Origin: Abiotrophia sp938010525
GTDB lineage: Bacteria; Bacillota; Bacilli; Lactobacillales; Aerococcaceae
Assembly (NCBI RefSeq): GCF_938010525.1
Contig: NZ_CALLVK010000024.1
Location: 62,001 to 126,000, forward strand
DNA length: 64,000 nt
Direction of reading: 5' to 3'
In this document: positions 1 to 9,189 of the stretch, in pieces
How positions within the stretch are numbered: position 1 is the stretch's first letter
Layout of the letters: the number at the start of each line of letters is the position of its first letter
Notes under the pieces: generated by a model
The model's database searches: none
Seen by the model: the letters and a program-made list of their open reading frames with translations, nothing else
What the model was told of the DNA's origin: nothing
Translations under genes and position numbers: made by a program

Positions 1-1641
1 CCAAGCATCTTGGTAACCCGTCACCTGGTAAACTGGATGACGGTCTGACTTGATGGCTTGATAGAGACGCTCATACTCTGAACGAACTAAGGCAATATCC
101 ATATCATCATCCCAAGGAATGAAACCTTGATGGCGCACTGCACCAAGTAAAGTGCCGTAAGCCAAACTATATTGGATTTGCTCACGTTGGCAAATGGCAT
201 GGATATAGTCCATTATTTCAAGTTCAACTCGACGGACTTCTTGGTCATTTAACTGACGGTATCCAGCATAATCCTTAGATATAACCGCTTCATAATATCC
301 TAAAATAGAGAATAAGATGACCCCTAAGAAGGAAATCCCGTATAAGGTCGAACTTAAGAACAAGTTGGAAGTAAAGATAGCTGCCATCATAGCTAGAATC
401 ATGTCTAAATCCTGACGGCTAACTCCTTTCTTGTTAAGTGCCCACCATTTGGCTAAAAGACGCTTGGTAGATGCCAAGATAAAGAAGCCTAAGGTGATAA
501 AGCCTAAGATACCATTGTAGAATAGGACTTCAATATAACCGTTATGAGTGAGATAGTGTTGCTTAACCACATAACTATTGGCATCATATGACTTGGCTAC
601 ACTGTGCCAGTTACCTGAAGAAAAACCTAAGACTGGACGGTAAGGAACTAGAGCTAAGGTTGACTTCCAAATATCAAAACGGTTATTAGAGATATTGGTT
701 TCCTCAGTATCTGACCGTTTTAATGTACCTTCACCAGTGGTCACATTTGGCTTACCTGCTAGGCTCTCCTCGTCATTCAAGATACGAACGCCACCTGATT
801 GTTGTAAGTAAAATTCCCCTACTGTGTCGACACTGTAGACACCTACACCAATAGCAGCAAAGACCACACAGATAGTCAAGAAACGCTTCTTCAATTGCCA
901 GCCAGAGATGTTGACCATGCTGTAGATTAGGGTAGCAGCAAGCAAGCATAATAAGGCTGTTCTAGAACCTGATAAGACGATGTAAACGAAGTTTATGAAA
1001 ATCGACGAGACGATTGCCACTTTCATCCAAGTCACCTGACTCTTGCGCCATTGACTTAAGAGGAATAGGACTACCAATAGCGAGATAATAGCCAAGTAGT
1101 TAGGGCTAGCCAAAATCCCAAACAAACGCGACTCAATAAAGCCTTGACGAATAATTAAACCTTTATAGTCGCTGACGTGATAGCCAATTAAGGCAACGAA
1201 TTGGCCAATGGAAATTAAATCACCGATAGTATTGACGATGACAACTAACCAGAACATGTTATTGAGCAAACGCTTAGCTTGTCCTTGACCCAAATTAATA
1301 AAGATTGGGTAAATGGCAAAGAAATAAAGGAAGAATATGACCATATTCTTAAAGTTTGCCATATAACCAAAGTTAACCACCAAGAGACTTGTTACAATAT
1401 TCAAGAGGAAGAAAGCAACTAGCCAAGGTAGTAAACTGAGTTTGAGATGAACTTTCTTGGATAATAAGTTATAGAGCCCTAATAAGCACCCCATTAAGGT
1501 GATGGTACCATATACTAAAGGATGGGCACTGAGAAATTGTAAGGGAACAATCAACCCTGCCATACAATACATAATCAACGCTAAAAGAAAGCAAGTATTG
1601 ATTTGGTAGTAATGTTTCTCAATCCAATCTAATCGTATCAT
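1..1641 (-). CDS. Wzy-type O-antigen/capsule polymerase fused to a LicD-type phosphotransferase domain (partial, 3' end outside window)
   Basis: Reading the minus strand from ATG at 1641 gives 547 codons without a stop to the window edge, so the C-terminus is missing. Residues 1 to about 450 are many hydrophobic segments with a large polar loop, and an HNGYIE motif near residue 364 typical of the Wzy_C/O-antigen ligase superfamily, which joins lipid-linked oligosaccharide units outside the membrane. From about residue 467 the same frame continues into a LicD-like domain: GTLLGAVRH near 500 and WDDDMDIA near 511 are the nucleotidyltransferase-fold signature of the LicD/fukutin family, which transfers phosphorylated groups such as phosphocholine to glycans. 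I checked that the frame is unbroken across the junction. The start abuts the stop of the preceding glycosyltransferase (TAA-ATG), with a GGAG about 12 bases upstream. Domain assignment is by motif; substrate is unknown. Confidence 0.82.
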   Translation of the reverse strand, partial: MIRLDWIEKHYYQINTCFLLALIMYCMAGLIVPLQFLSAHPLVYGTITLMGCLLGLYNLLSKKVHLKLSLLPWLVAFFLLNIVTSLLVVNFGYMANFKNMVIFFLYFFAIYPIFINLGQGQAKRLLNNMFWLVVIVNTIGDLISIGQFVALIGYHVSDYKGLIIRQGFIESRLFGILASPNYLAIISLLVVLFLLSQWRKSQVTWMKVAIVSSIFINFVYIVLSGSRTALLCLLAATLIYSMVNISGWQLKKRFLTICVVFAAIGVGVYSVDTVGEFYLQQSGGVRILNDEESLAGKPNVTTGEGTLKRSDTEETNISNNRFDIWKSTLALVPYRPVLGFSSGNWHSVAKSYDANSYVVKQHYLTHNGYIEVLFYNGILGFITLGFFILASTKRLLAKWWALNKKGVSRQDLDMILAMMAAIFTSNLFLSSTLYGISFLGVILFSILGYYEAVISKDYAGYRQLNDQEVRRVELEIMDYIHAICQREQIQYSLAYGTLLGAVRHQGFIPWDDDMDIALVRSEYERLYQAIKSDRHPVYQVTGYQDAW

Positions 1642-2622
1642 TTATCCATGCAACTCCTTTTTGTATTTCTTACTAATGATTTGCTTATAGAGAGCAGGAC
1701 TAATCTGTAAAGCAAGCATACTAAGTTTACGCCCCTTGGTGAAAAGCGGATCACGCATAATCTGCCAAAAGTGGTCTGTTAGATAGGACCGTAGGCGTTT
1801 TTTAAGACTGTCATCTTGATAGTCTGAATCTAGCAACAAACGATCATAGACATAGAAATGCGCCCAATAGAGCCGTGTCATAGCTACTGGCAACAAATCT
1901 GGGTAGTCCCGTTTGATAATTTCATAGTTTTGTTGATAAGCCTCAATCACATTGAGGTACTTGAGCGAAAATTTCTGGGTGGTAATGCTATTCGGGCGAT
2001 GCATATAGTAATAGAGCTTGGCATCCGTCGCTACCACTCGCTGACACTTGGCTAACAAGCGAATCATGATAAAGGCATCTTCAGCGATTTTTCCTATCTC
2101 AAATTTCAAGTCATCGAAAAGTGAGCGCTTATAGAGTTTAGTTGGGGCCATGACTGTAAAGCCTTTAGCCGCCATCACATGGCCAATGGCCTCTTTGGCT
2201 GTAAAGATCCAAGTCTGTGCTTCTGCTTCTGGTCCACTCGGAATCTGGTCATCATAGATATCATAGTGTGAGCACATGGCCAAGTCTGCTTGGGCAGAGA
2301 CCATCTCTTGATAAAGAGTCTTCATCATATCTAATGAGATCACATCATCACTGTCAATAAAGGCAATATACTGCCCTTTTGCTTGGGCAATGCCCGAATT
2401 ACGCGCCGCAGATAGACCACCATTGGCCTGCGAGATAAGGCGAATGCGTTGATCTTCTTGCTCTAGACGCTGACAGATTTCTAAACTCTTATCAGTAGAG
2501 CCATCATTGACTAACAAGATTTCAAGGTTAGTATGACTTTGCTTGCGAATGCTGGTCACGCATCGCTCCAGATATGATTCCACATTGTATACAGGAACTA
2601 CAACCGTAATTAAGTCTGACAT
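1642..2622 (-). CDS. Glycosyltransferase family 2
   Basis: 326 residues with a GT-A fold N-terminus: VVVPVYN at 7-13, NDGSTD at 39-44, GGLSAARN at 68-75 and the metal/nucleotide-sugar binding DSDD at 90-93. These are hallmarks of GT2 enzymes that move a sugar from a UDP- or dTDP-donor to a lipid-linked acceptor on the cytoplasmic face. The C-terminal part is variable, without a predicted membrane anchor, so the sugar specificity cannot be read. It lies 3 bases after the flippase and directly abuts the polymerase-LicD gene, so the three are very likely one transcript of a capsule or wall-polysaccharide locus. An AAGGGG Shine-Dalgarno precedes the ATG. Confidence 0.9.
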   Translation of the reverse strand: MSDLITVVVPVYNVESYLERCVTSIRKQSHTNLEILLVNDGSTDKSLEICQRLEQEDQRIRLISQANGGLSAARNSGIAQAKGQYIAFIDSDDVISLDMMKTLYQEMVSAQADLAMCSHYDIYDDQIPSGPEAEAQTWIFTAKEAIGHVMAAKGFTVMAPTKLYKRSLFDDLKFEIGKIAEDAFIMIRLLAKCQRVVATDAKLYYYMHRPNSITTQKFSLKYLNVIEAYQQNYEIIKRDYPDLLPVAMTRLYWAHFYVYDRLLLDSDYQDDSLKKRLRSYLTDHFWQIMRDPLFTKGRKLSMLALQISPALYKQIISKKYKKELHG

Positions 2623-2625
2623 GGT

Positions 2626-4110
2626 CTATCCCCTTCTTCTTAATTTATTGCCAACTGCTTCTACCATGCCGGTCAGTACAGGATCTTTAAGCAACCAGAG
2701 GGCCGCAAGGTAGTAGATACCACATAGGGTCATTAAAATGGCAAGATTTACTAAGACGGCTAAGTTTAAATGCGTCATTTGCACTGGAGATAGTGCCTTA
2801 ACCACTATGCTGATTGGGATAAACCCTGCTGCAATCAGCCCATAGCGTAAGAAACTGCCAATAACAGGTTTTAACTTAATTAAGCCATGGCGTTTGATAA
2901 AGTAGATTTCGAGGGCAATTAGGACCCCTTCTGACAACCAAGTGGTTAAGATATAGATTTCTGGAGATGAGAAATGCATATTAAGGAGTAGGAACTTGAA
3001 GACTAGGTTGAGTAAGCCACAGGCGAAATAATAAAGGGTCAAACTCCGTTCATAGCCATGAATGAAGATGATTTGATTAGCGAAAAGGGTCTCAATAGAC
3101 CAAGTAATACTCCGAATCCCGAAGATAGCTGTTACAGTCGCGGCTCCCATATAGGCGCCCCCACCATAAAGCAAGACAGCATAATTGCCTGTTATGAAGA
3201 GCCCTAAACTAATTGGCGCAATCAAGAAGGCAAAGAGACGTGCCCCTTTGTAGACTAGGTTGTCATAGGCTTCACGGTTATTCTGGCCTAGATAGTAGCC
3301 CAAACGCGGAATACTTACTGAGATTGGACTACTAATCAGAGTCGCAATCATAGTTGAAATTTTTTGACCTTGGCTATAAAGGCTGACGGCATCCTCTGAA
3401 TCTGTATAGGATAGGAAGAGCTTGTCTAAAGCCGTATAAAGGGTCACTGCACTAGACATAAGCAGCAAACTAATCAAAGGCAGAATCATGGACAACATGT
3501 CTTTAACCTTGACCTTAACAAGCTTGACTTGGCGCTTAATCCAGACAAAACCGAAGAGATAGTTGAGAATTTGAGCACCAGACATGACCATTGCATAAAT
3601 GATAATATCTTCCGCCGTTTTAACAAAGCCAAAGAGCGCCACAATCATAATAATTCGCAAGATGATGGTCTTAATTAAGATAAAACGATAATTCTCGAAA
3701 GCCTCCACCATCCACTCAATATAGAGGAAGCTAGATAGAATCTGACTTCCCAAAACTAAGTAGATTGCCAACTGACTCTTCTGGTGAACGGTCGCATAGA
3801 CATAGCCCACATAGAATAGGGTCGTTAGAATGGATGAAATAACCGTAATGTAGAACAGGCTCGAGAAGAAGTAATTGACCTGATCCCGGTCATGCTTAAC
3901 CTTACTAATTTGCCGGACACCAAAATAATAAACCCCTAATGAGGCAAAAGGTAAAAAAATGTTCATCAGCGTGTCGCCAGCATTAAAGTAGTTATATTCT
4001 ACCGAGTTTTGAAAGACCCGGTTAATATAGGTTCCTGTGAGGACAGGCACCACCACGTTTGCAAATCGCACTAAGAAATTCGCGAGGGCATTGGTTTTGA
4101 TGTTTTTCAT
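2626..4110 (-). CDS. Oligosaccharide flippase (Wzx/RfbX, MOP superfamily)
   Basis: 494-residue integral membrane protein with about 12-14 hydrophobic segments. The N-terminus resembles polysaccharide biosynthesis flippases (NALANFLVRFANVVVPVLTG, first helix from about residue 9). Members flip undecaprenyl-linked repeat units from the cytoplasmic to the outer leaflet for polymerisation. Being followed by a GT2 and a Wzy-type polymerase fits a Wzx/Wzy-dependent glycan pathway. GGAGG precedes the ATG, and a 176-base gap separates it from recO, so transcription of this cluster probably starts here unless recO transcription reads through. Confidence 0.88.
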   Translation of the reverse strand: MKNIKTNALANFLVRFANVVVPVLTGTYINRVFQNSVEYNYFNAGDTLMNIFLPFASLGVYYFGVRQISKVKHDRDQVNYFFSSLFYITVISSILTTLFYVGYVYATVHQKSQLAIYLVLGSQILSSFLYIEWMVEAFENYRFILIKTIILRIIMIVALFGFVKTAEDIIIYAMVMSGAQILNYLFGFVWIKRQVKLVKVKVKDMLSMILPLISLLLMSSAVTLYTALDKLFLSYTDSEDAVSLYSQGQKISTMIATLISSPISVSIPRLGYYLGQNNREAYDNLVYKGARLFAFLIAPISLGLFITGNYAVLLYGGGAYMGAATVTAIFGIRSITWSIETLFANQIIFIHGYERSLTLYYFACGLLNLVFKFLLLNMHFSSPEIYILTTWLSEGVLIALEIYFIKRHGLIKLKPVIGSFLRYGLIAAGFIPISIVVKALSPVQMTHLNLAVLVNLAILMTLCGIYYLAALWLLKDPVLTGMVEAVGNKLRRRG

Positions 4111-4155
4111 GGAACCTCCCGTAGCTATTTTGCTAATTGAAATTTGTTTCCACTT

Positions 4156-4184
4156 ATTCTACCACGAAAAGACGAATTATTCAC
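4156..4184 (-). promoter_or_regulatory. Candidate promoter for the glycan cluster
   Basis: Minus strand: extended -10 (TG-G-TAGAAT, hexamer 4156-4161, TG at 4163-4164) with a poor -35 (GTGAAT, 4179-4184) at 17 bases. About 45 bases upstream of the flippase start. Inferred from consensus only. Confidence 0.35.
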
Positions 4185-4285
4185 CTGATTTCCAAATTCT
4201 TAATCTTTTAGGGATTAGCCCATAGCCTAGAATCTCAGTAATTTGTTAGCTATTCATCACCCATTAAGCGACAAAAAAGCTTAAA

Positions 4286-5044
4286 CTAAGTACTTGACCA
4301 GTCTAATTGCGTAATCTGATTCAAATAGGACTTACTCTTGAGACGAATACCGACATATTCTTGGTAGATAGCATCCATGAGTATTCGCAAGTCCTTAAGA
4401 GTCTGATCACTTAAGTTAATGTTCTGGATTTGTTTTAAATCCACTTGAGACAGACGTCGGGCTAGGTGCACTGCTCGACTAGAAACTGGTAAGCAATGAA
4501 TATCCAAAGAGGCATGACGGTCACACAAGACGGCTTGACGCTTGAGACTAAATCTTAAGGGTCGATCACTGACCTGGCAACTTGCACAAGAAGCCCATTG
4601 AATATGAATGCCAAAAAGTGGCAAGAGATGAATTTCTAGGTAAGCCACAATGACTTGAGGAGCTAAGCCTTGATTTAAGGCCTCAAGCACCTGTAGTAGA
4701 AGCTGATAGAGCTTAGGATTGGCTTGATTGTCCTCTAGAGCAGCATCCAGGAGTTGTAAGACATAGATGCCATAGGCCTGAAGCAAGATATCAGCCTGCA
4801 ATCTTTGGAAAAGTTGGATTGACTGGCTTTCCTTTAGGAAAGAGAGGCCGTCGTCTTGAATATCACCAATATAGGCATGATGGGTCATAGGGAGGCAGGC
4901 GCTTGTCAGCCGATGATGGCCCCGATAAAGACCGCGCACAAAGAACATCTTAGTCCCAAATTCTTGGGTAAAAATCTTGACCAAGCCATCATGTTCGCGG
5001 TGAGGACGCTTGAAGAGGACAATGCCCTCAAACCGTTCATTCAT
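4286..5044 (-). CDS. recO: DNA repair protein RecO
   Basis: 252 residues, the usual RecO length. The N-terminal OB-fold region starts with FEGIVLFKRPHREHDGLVKIFT, the typical RecO opening (about residues 5-26). The C-terminal half has the cysteine pair CASC followed by a CDRH, matching the zinc-binding region present in many RecO proteins, here with two Cys in the first knuckle and Cys/His in the second. RecO binds ssDNA and SSB and, with RecR, loads RecA at gaps. It is the last gene of the phoH-pgpH-ybeY-dgkA-era-recO series, 28 bases after era, an order conserved in Firmicutes. Confidence 0.93.
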   Translation of the reverse strand: MNERFEGIVLFKRPHREHDGLVKIFTQEFGTKMFFVRGLYRGHHRLTSACLPMTHHAYIGDIQDDGLSFLKESQSIQLFQRLQADILLQAYGIYVLQLLDAALEDNQANPKLYQLLLQVLEALNQGLAPQVIVAYLEIHLLPLFGIHIQWASCASCQVSDRPLRFSLKRQAVLCDRHASLDIHCLPVSSRAVHLARRLSQVDLKQIQNINLSDQTLKDLRILMDAIYQEYVGIRLKSKSYLNQITQLDWSST

Positions 5045-5072
5045 GCCCCCTTCTCCCTTCTATCACCATCTC

Positions 5073-5978
5073 TTAGTAGTTATCTGGACGATAGCCAAAA
5101 TCGCTAAGATTAGTTTGACGATCGCGCCAATTCTTTTGAACCTTGACCCACAAATCTAAATAAACCTTATCATCCAGCAATTGCTCAATATCACGCCGAG
5201 CAAGTTGGCCGATTTTCTTAATCATTTGGCCGCCGGCTCCAATGATAATCCCCTTCTGGCTCTTGCGTTCCACAATAATAGATGCTTGAACTTCAATCTT
5301 GCCATTCTCATTGCGTTGCATACTTTGCACTTGAACTGCAACAGAATGGGGAATCTCTTCCTGAGTCAGGAGTAAGATTTTTTCACGGATAAATTCGGCC
5401 ACTACAAAATATTCGGGATGGTCCATAATTTGACTATCTGGATAGTACTTAGGTCCTTCCGGTAAGGCTTCTTGCAACTTAGCCACCAATTCCGGCACAT
5501 TATTGCCTTGCGTAGCCGAAATCGGAAAGACTTGGTCAAAGCTTCTGACTTCTTGGTAACCTTCAATAATAGGCAAAAGATCATCAGGTTTGACTAAATC
5601 AATCTTGTTAATGACTAAAAAGACAGGAACCTTAACATTCTGGATACGTTCCATAATCAATCGATCGCCAGGGCCCATTTTTTCTGCAGCATTAACCACA
5701 AATAATACGGCATCTACCCCTTTGAGGGCGCTATAAGCCGTATTGACCATAAAGTCACCTAAGGCATGTTTAGGCTTATGAATACCCGGTGTATCAATGA
5801 AAACAATTTGGGCTTGATCATTGGTTAAGACCCCTTGAATTCGATTACGAGTGGTCTGTGCCTTATCCGACATAATGGCGATTTTCTGCCCTACAAAACG
5901 ATTAAGTAAGGTTGATTTACCAACATTAGGGCGACCTATAATGGCTACGAAACCAGATTTAAATGCTTGATTACTCAC
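5073..5978 (-). CDS. era: GTPase Era, 30S ribosome assembly factor
   Basis: 301 residues. G1 GRPNVGKST at 15-23, G3 DTPG at 62-65, G4 NKID at 124-127, and a C-terminal KH domain containing the GxxG-like GAGGQMIKKIG. Era binds the 3' end of 16S rRNA and chaperones late 30S maturation. The start appears to be GTG with only a weak Shine-Dalgarno, and no nearby ATG fits better. The YbeY and DgkA genes lie upstream and recO follows after 28 bases, as in many Firmicutes; YbeY and Era both act on 16S rRNA maturation. Confidence 0.96.
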   Translation of the reverse strand: MSNQAFKSGFVAIIGRPNVGKSTLLNRFVGQKIAIMSDKAQTTRNRIQGVLTNDQAQIVFIDTPGIHKPKHALGDFMVNTAYSALKGVDAVLFVVNAAEKMGPGDRLIMERIQNVKVPVFLVINKIDLVKPDDLLPIIEGYQEVRSFDQVFPISATQGNNVPELVAKLQEALPEGPKYYPDSQIMDHPEYFVVAEFIREKILLLTQEEIPHSVAVQVQSMQRNENGKIEVQASIIVERKSQKGIIIGAGGQMIKKIGQLARRDIEQLLDDKVYLDLWVKVQKNWRDRQTNLSDFGYRPDNY

Positions 5979-6003
5979 GTTTCACGCTCTCTTTCTCTAA
6001 GAC

Positions 6004-6423
6004 TTAAGCAAGACCTAACAGAATGGCTAGCACATGCCAGACTTTAGGGCCTAGGACCAGGAATCCCACTCCTACTGCCACCAAAGCCGCCACAACAACT
6101 GCAGCTGCTGCTACATCCTTGGCAACCTTGGCCAAGGGATGTAATTGTTCTCCAACTACCAAGTCAACTGTGGCCTCCACGGCGCTATTGACCAGCTCCA
6201 TGCACCAAACCAATCCTGTCACAAGCAGCAAGAGACTAGCCTCAACGGCATTGACTCCAAGCAAGCCCACTATGATTAAAACCAAGACGGTCACCCCCGC
6301 GTGAACCTTGAGGTTACGCTCATTAGCTAAGGCATAGCCCAAACCGGACAATGAAGCGCGGAAGGAAGCCAAGATACTTGGATTGGCATGATGCTTGTAG
6401 GGGTGTTTATCGCGTGAGACCAT
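6004..6423 (-). CDS. dgkA: Undecaprenol/diacylglycerol kinase (DgkA family)
   Basis: 139 residues with three to four membrane helices. The family active-site signature is present as E76-x-x-N79-S-A-x-E83-x-x-V-D, followed by KVAKDVAAAAV at about 99-109. In Gram-positive bacteria members mostly phosphorylate undecaprenol, recycling the lipid carrier used for wall and glycan synthesis. The gene overlaps the end of ybeY by 17 bases, implying translational coupling, and precedes era. A long Ala/Val-rich C-terminal helix completes the protein. Confidence 0.92.
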   Translation of the reverse strand: MVSRDKHPYKHHANPSILASFRASLSGLGYALANERNLKVHAGVTVLVLIIVGLLGVNAVEASLLLLVTGLVWCMELVNSAVEATVDLVVGEQLHPLAKVAKDVAAAAVVVAALVAVGVGFLVLGPKVWHVLAILLGLA

Positions 6424-6931
6424 AAGTCGTCAACACCTCTTCTTGGATTCTAAACATTTCCTGCGCTTCTTCTTCTGTCTGATGGTCATAGCCATTGAGA
6501 TGAAGGAAACCATGAACCGCTAGGAAAGCCAGTTCACGGTCTAGACTGTGACCATAGTCCTGAGCTTGTTCTAGGGCGCGTGGGTAGGAAATGATGATGT
6601 CCCCTAAGTGTTGGGGTAAATCTTCTTCTTCCTCAAAATCAGCATCATCTAAATCTTCTGTCTCCTCTTCAGCAAGATCTAGATGGGCGAAGTCCACATC
6701 AAACTCACTAGTTACTTCAGTCAAGGCGAAGCTCAAAACATCCGTTGGCTTATCCAAACCGCGGTAGTCACGGTTGAGAGTCTGAATTTCCTCATTAGAA
6801 ACAATGGACAAATCCAATTCAATTCCCTCAGGCAAGTTCAGATACTTTGCAGCTGCTTCAATGACTTCATGAAGCAATTTTTCTTGACCAGATGCCAGGT
6901 AGGCTTGGTCATCAATAATATCAACTAACAT
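6407..6931 (-). CDS. ybeY: Endoribonuclease YbeY
   Basis: 174 residues. The zinc-binding catalytic signature is complete: H140, H144 and H150 in HGFLHLNGYDH. The NRDYRGLDKPTDVLSFAL block (about 53-70) is also conserved. YbeY is a metal-dependent RNase acting in 16S rRNA 3' maturation and ribosome quality control. Residues 77-104 form a strongly acidic stretch rich in Asp and Glu between the conserved blocks, longer than I expect for the family. AAAGGA precedes the ATG. It sits 26 bases after pgpH and overlaps dgkA. Confidence 0.94.
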   Translation of the reverse strand: MLVDIIDDQAYLASGQEKLLHEVIEAAAKYLNLPEGIELDLSIVSNEEIQTLNRDYRGLDKPTDVLSFALTEVTSEFDVDFAHLDLAEEETEDLDDADFEEEEDLPQHLGDIIISYPRALEQAQDYGHSLDRELAFLAVHGFLHLNGYDHQTEEEAQEMFRIQEEVLTTYGLTR

Positions 6932-6957
6932 AAATGTCCTTTCTAATCCTAAATGGC

Positions 6958-9180
6958 CTACTTAGGATATTCTATACGGGTGTGATACATACTTGCGACT
7001 CCACGAATTAGAGAGGCTTGTACGATTTTTAATTCATTAACAGTTAAGCCACAGTCAGAAAACTGATCATCCGCCACTTTACCTTGGATAATACCGCCTA
7101 CAAGTCCTTCTATGCTTGCTTGACTATACTCCTTAAGCGTACGGCTAGCAGCCTCAACCGAATCAGCAATCATGATGACAGCAGCTTCCTTAGTTCGCGG
7201 CTTAGGTCCTGGATAACGGAAATCCGCCTGATCTACAGGATGTCCTTCCTGTTGGGCTTGGTAGAAGAAGTATTGGACTAGCGTAGTTCCATGGTGTTGC
7301 CAACATATATCTTGAATAGAAGCAGGTAAATCATGAGCCTCCATAATTTCTACCCCAGCCGCTACGTGGCCTGTAATAATCTTGGCACTTTCAATTGGCT
7401 TAATCATCTTATGTGGATTTTCAACGCCTGCAGGCAAATTCTCAACGAAAAAGAGTGGATGCAGTGTTTTACCTACATCATGGTAGTAGCTTGCCACCCG
7501 CGTTAGCAGAGAATTTCCGCCAATGGCTTCTACTGCGTTGGCACTGAGGTTGGCTACCATCATACTGTGATGATAGGTCCCTGGTGCCTTTTCAATCAAA
7601 ACCTTCAGTAAGGGATGATTGAGATTGGCCAACTGCTGTAGACTTAACTCTGCACTAGGATTGAAAAGTCGCTCCCAATAAGGAGATAAGGACAGGTAGA
7701 AAATAACCGTCATCAGGATATTAGCTAGCATTAGACCTGCCATACGTTGGCCTTGGAAGCTTGCTAAATCCATGTTGAAGCCCAATATTAAAGGCAGAAT
7801 GGTCAATAGATGCAGGCCGATATAGGCTGGCACAAAGCGTCGTTTGCGCCCTAACCAAACCTTGGCGTTAACCAAGATCATACCGATTAAACCTGTGAAG
7901 CAATAAAAGACCAAGGGCAAGAGACTTTCCAAAACGTTAAAAACATCGCTCAAAACAAAGAGTGCCATAACATTAAAAGAAACCAAGCCAATTAAACCAT
8001 CTCGAATACTGGTTTTAGGTACCACAAGCAATGGCCACAGGCTAATTGGTAGCAAGAGCGTTGCCCAGGCCAAGCCCCCTACTTGAATAAATTCTAGGGC
8101 CTTCAAGACAGCGAATAGGCCACCAAAGGCAAGCGCATAGATGGTCATATTCATTTGCACCTTGGCACTAGGGGCTTGTTTGAAACGGAAACCGTCGGTA
8201 TTCAATCCTAAGAGCAAGAGGAAATGCGCAATAATTAAGGCATAAAAGATATAAGCATTATAGCGTCCAACACTGGCATCCAAGTAACCAAAGAGCTTGA
8301 GCTGACGCAAGACTGTCGAATCAATGACATGCCCTTCTTGTACAATAATTTGACCTTGAAGAATATAAGCTGGTTGAACGGCAGCCGCCGCTTCTTCTTT
8401 CAAGCGGTTAGTTTCTGCTTGGTTATAAACCAGGGTTGGTACAATAAATGGTTGAATGAAGTCTACCAGGGCCGACTGATACTGACTATATTGCCCTGCT
8501 TCACGAAGGCTAGCCCGTAGCTTGCTTAAGTTAGCCGCAGTATTAGCAGGCTCAATTTCCTGACTTAAGGTTTGACTCAGCAAATCAACCACATAAGTTG
8601 ACATTGTTTCAAACTGCTTATCATCGAGTGATAGCCAAAGATTCCGGGCATTATCTGGCAAGGATTCATTCAAACTCATGAGGGCAACTGACCCTTGTTT
8701 TAAACTTTGATTATAGAGCAAGAGTCGCTCTGCCTCCGTTAATTGAGTCCAATAGAGGCGTTGACTGTTGCTAGTAAAGGATGCCTTAAGGGTCTCAAGG
8801 TCATTATCAGACCAGCCTTGAGCGCGGGCAGCCGACTCAAGGTCGCTGGCACGATAATCCTTCTGCCTTACGCCTTTGACAAATGAAAAATACTGATTCA
8901 ACAAATCAACCTGTTGGTTTTTAACTTCGGGTGAGTAAAGTCGAACATCGGAAACACGACTGCGTGCATGTTGGCGTAATTCTTCTGTTCGTTCAGTATC
9001 TTCTACTGTCTTAGGAGCCCGAACGGTAATATCAGCTACTCGGTTAAGGGCAAAATTATAAGTTCTAGGTTGAACACTGGAATAGCCCAAAAGCAAGAGC
9101 CAAAGTGCCAGAACTAGCCCCACTAGGATTTGATAACTCAAGCCCATCTTAGCTTGCAGACGCTCTAAACGTCGATTCAT
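6958..9180 (-). CDS. pgpH: Cyclic-di-AMP phosphodiesterase PgpH family (7TMR-HD)
   Basis: About 740 residues: one N-terminal membrane helix, a long extracytoplasmic region (7TMR-HDED type, about 45-290), seven membrane helices, and a cytoplasmic HD domain with HHSMMVANL and the HD pair in YYHDVGK (His about 567). PgpH enzymes hydrolyse the second messenger c-di-AMP, which controls potassium uptake and osmolyte balance. I chose ATG at 9180 because AGGTG lies at proper spacing before it; the longer GTG reading (9189) has no Shine-Dalgarno. It begins 9 bases after phoH, the conserved Firmicutes order. Confidence 0.93.
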   Translation of the reverse strand: MNRRLERLQAKMGLSYQILVGLVLALWLLLLGYSSVQPRTYNFALNRVADITVRAPKTVEDTERTEELRQHARSRVSDVRLYSPEVKNQQVDLLNQYFSFVKGVRQKDYRASDLESAARAQGWSDNDLETLKASFTSNSQRLYWTQLTEAERLLLYNQSLKQGSVALMSLNESLPDNARNLWLSLDDKQFETMSTYVVDLLSQTLSQEIEPANTAANLSKLRASLREAGQYSQYQSALVDFIQPFIVPTLVYNQAETNRLKEEAAAAVQPAYILQGQIIVQEGHVIDSTVLRQLKLFGYLDASVGRYNAYIFYALIIAHFLLLLGLNTDGFRFKQAPSAKVQMNMTIYALAFGGLFAVLKALEFIQVGGLAWATLLLPISLWPLLVVPKTSIRDGLIGLVSFNVMALFVLSDVFNVLESLLPLVFYCFTGLIGMILVNAKVWLGRKRRFVPAYIGLHLLTILPLILGFNMDLASFQGQRMAGLMLANILMTVIFYLSLSPYWERLFNPSAELSLQQLANLNHPLLKVLIEKAPGTYHHSMMVANLSANAVEAIGGNSLLTRVASYYHDVGKTLHPLFFVENLPAGVENPHKMIKPIESAKIITGHVAAGVEIMEAHDLPASIQDICWQHHGTTLVQYFFYQAQQEGHPVDQADFRYPGPKPRTKEAAVIMIADSVEAASRTLKEYSQASIEGLVGGIIQGKVADDQFSDCGLTVNELKIVQASLIRGVASMYHTRIEYPK

Positions 9181-9189
9181 TCCTATCAC

